Of a DNA stretch of 7,348 bases, positions 6,319 to 7,348 are shown piece by piece; within the stretch, counting starts at the first letter, position 1; each line of letters begins with the position of its first letter. Under the pieces are notes generated by a model. It was not told where the DNA came from, did no database searches, and saw only the letters and a list, made by a program, of their open reading frames with translations. Source of the stretch: JAVBQF01 sp031549195 (GTDB lineage: Bacteria; Bacillota_I; Bacilli_A; RF39; UBA660); the NCBI GenBank assembly GCA_031549195.1, contig JAVBQF010000024.1, forward strand, positions 1 to 7,348. Direction: 5' to 3'. The translations under genes and the position numbers were made by a program.

Positions 6319-6327
6319 ATTATAGCA
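6319..6327 (-). promoter_or_regulatory. extended -10 promoter of the HD-domain gene
   Basis: On the minus strand TGC directly precedes a consensus TATAAT (6324-6319), the extended -10 form TGnTATAAT. There is no good -35 at 16-18 bases, which extended -10 promoters tolerate. Transcription would begin at about 6312-6311, giving a leader of roughly a dozen bases before ATG 6299 and supporting that start. Confidence 0.6.
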
Positions 6328-6342
6328 TTTATCAAATAAGAC

Positions 6343-6371
6343 TTGCTAACATAATTCAAAAAAGTTAAAAT
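6343..6371 (+). promoter_or_regulatory. sigma-A-like promoter of the rightward membrane protein gene
   Basis: TTGCTA (6343-6348) and TAAAAT (6366-6371) are spaced by 17 bases, a reasonable vegetative promoter, and lie 24 bases upstream of the ATG with GAAGGAAG between. It is back-to-back with the HD gene promoter in a 95-base divergent region. Confidence 0.55.
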
Positions 6372-6394
6372 TGTATTAAAGAAGGAAGTGCATT

Positions 6395-7348
6395 ATGAAA
6401 AATTATATTGAAAAAGAAGTTAAAAGAACAAGTAGAAATAAAATTATTACATTTATTTTAATAACATTTTTTATTGGATTATTCATCTTTTTTGTTCAAC
6501 CTAATATTATAAACTTATATGGCAATAATACAGAGCTAAAAAATTATGATGAACTATTAAAATCCTATGATGAAAATAAGGTGTATGTTAAATCAGATGA
6601 TAAAAGCTTGTCTGCCACTAACTATTACAGTACAGGAGATAGTACTAGCTACTATTATCTTATTAATATAGAAAAAGATGGTAAAACAATTTATATACTA
6701 TATAAATCAAACAAAAATACACATAGTAGTTATAGTACTACAATTGAAGGAAAGTTAGTGGGGTTTAAACAAATAGATAGAGATATTTACAATAAGGTTG
6801 TAGTTGAGTATTCTAAAAAAAATAATATAACTTTAAATGAAGCCTATAATATTATATCCCAAACTGTAATAGTAAATGGAAGTCACTCAAAAGTATTTGA
6901 TCAAACATTCACTGCGGTACTTATTGGACTTATGATAATGTTTACAGTTTTTATAATTAAAAGATTACTAATAATAAAAGATTATAAAAAAGATAAACAA
7001 TGCAAAAAAATTGAAGAACTTAACAATAAAGAAATTGAAGTTTTAGCTGAGAATATTGATAAGGAATTAGTTAAAGAAAAGTTTATAATTAATAAAAAGA
7101 ATTTTAAAATAACTGAAAATTTTGTAATAACTAGAGATACTTATAGCTTTAATATAAGATATACAAAAGATTTAATATGGTTTTACCATGTTAGAACACA
7201 GCACTATACTAATGGAATACCATCAGGTAAAACTCATTCTATAATGCTATGTTTTAAAAATAGTAATAAGGATACCAAAAACATAACATGTAAAAATGAA
7301 GATGAAGCACAAGGTTATATCAGGAAAATAAGTGAAGAATTGCCTAAT
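6395..7348 (+). CDS. membrane protein of unknown function, two transmembrane segments, 3' end outside window
   Basis: The frame is open from ATG 6395 (ribosome binding site GAAGGAAG at 6381-6388, six bases of spacing) to the last base: 318 codons without a stop, so the gene is truncated only by the window edge. The N-terminus is short and basic. A first membrane helix spans about residues 17-34 (IITFILITFFIGLFIFFVQ), and a polar region of about 135 residues rich in Tyr, Ser, Lys and Asn would be outside. A second helix at about 171-188 is followed by a basic stop-transfer stretch and a cytoplasmic C-terminal part. That C-terminal part (about 235-318) alternates short hydrophobic strands and ends in an acidic helix, reminiscent of a PH-like fold, but this is only an impression. 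I do not recognise the family. Its divergent placement from the HD gene gives no functional clue. Confidence 0.8.
   Translation, partial: MKNYIEKEVKRTSRNKIITFILITFFIGLFIFFVQPNIINLYGNNTELKNYDELLKSYDENKVYVKSDDKSLSATNYYSTGDSTSYYYLINIEKDGKTIYILYKSNKNTHSSYSTTIEGKLVGFKQIDRDIYNKVVVEYSKKNNITLNEAYNIISQTVIVNGSHSKVFDQTFTAVLIGLMIMFTVFIIKRLLIIKDYKKDKQCKKIEELNNKEIEVLAENIDKELVKEKFIINKKNFKITENFVITRDTYSFNIRYTKDLIWFYHVRTQHYTNGIPSGKTHSIMLCFKNSNKDTKNITCKNEDEAQGYIRKISEELPN

Overview
The window is very AT-rich DNA from what looks like an endospore-forming, low-GC Bacillota, most likely a clostridial relative. The basis is AT-rich codon use, strong AGGAGG/GGAGG ribosome binding sites, a CwlJ/SleB-type spore cortex hydrolase, a LysM amidase and a DUF2935 protein. 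TGA is a normal stop here, since Trp is read from TGG and the amidase ends in TGA. No species is claimed.

Layout. (a) 1-169, minus: start of a type IV pilin-like gene with its promoter, interrupted by an in-frame TGA and running off the left edge. (b) 344-481, plus: a 45-residue ORF, not recognised. (c) 547-2424, plus: a 625-residue large serine recombinase with an unusual N-terminal extension of about 95 residues. (d) About 2445-2450: the right boundary of the element that carries the recombinase. Immediately right of it a cell-wall amidase (Amidase_3) resumes in mid-gene at its first zinc-binding HGG motif, followed by five LysM repeats, ending at 3800. (e) 3797-4279, plus: a CwlJ/SleB-like hydrolase overlapping the amidase stop by ATGA. 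(f) 4281-4305: a symmetrical hairpin that can terminate both converging units. (g) 4304-5215, minus: a DUF2935 metal-binding protein, downstream of (h) 5260-6299, minus: an HD-domain phosphohydrolase gene broken by a one-base loss in a homopolymer. (i) 6395-7348, plus: a two-membrane-segment protein of unknown function, open at the right edge and divergent from the HD gene.

The main point is the junction at about 2447. A serine-recombinase element has separated the promoter, start and first codons of a LysM amidase from the rest of the gene, and the cortex-hydrolase gene lies translationally coupled behind it. This is the arrangement of skin (in sigK) and related elements, where the recombinase excises the element in the mother cell during sporulation and restores the host gene. 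The window is consistent with a skin-like switch controlling a pair of peptidoglycan hydrolases, with the 45-residue ORF as a candidate recombination directionality factor. The left end of the element and the 5' piece of the amidase are not in the window, so regulated excision remains an inference. Plain disruption by an integrated phage or mobile element is the alternative.
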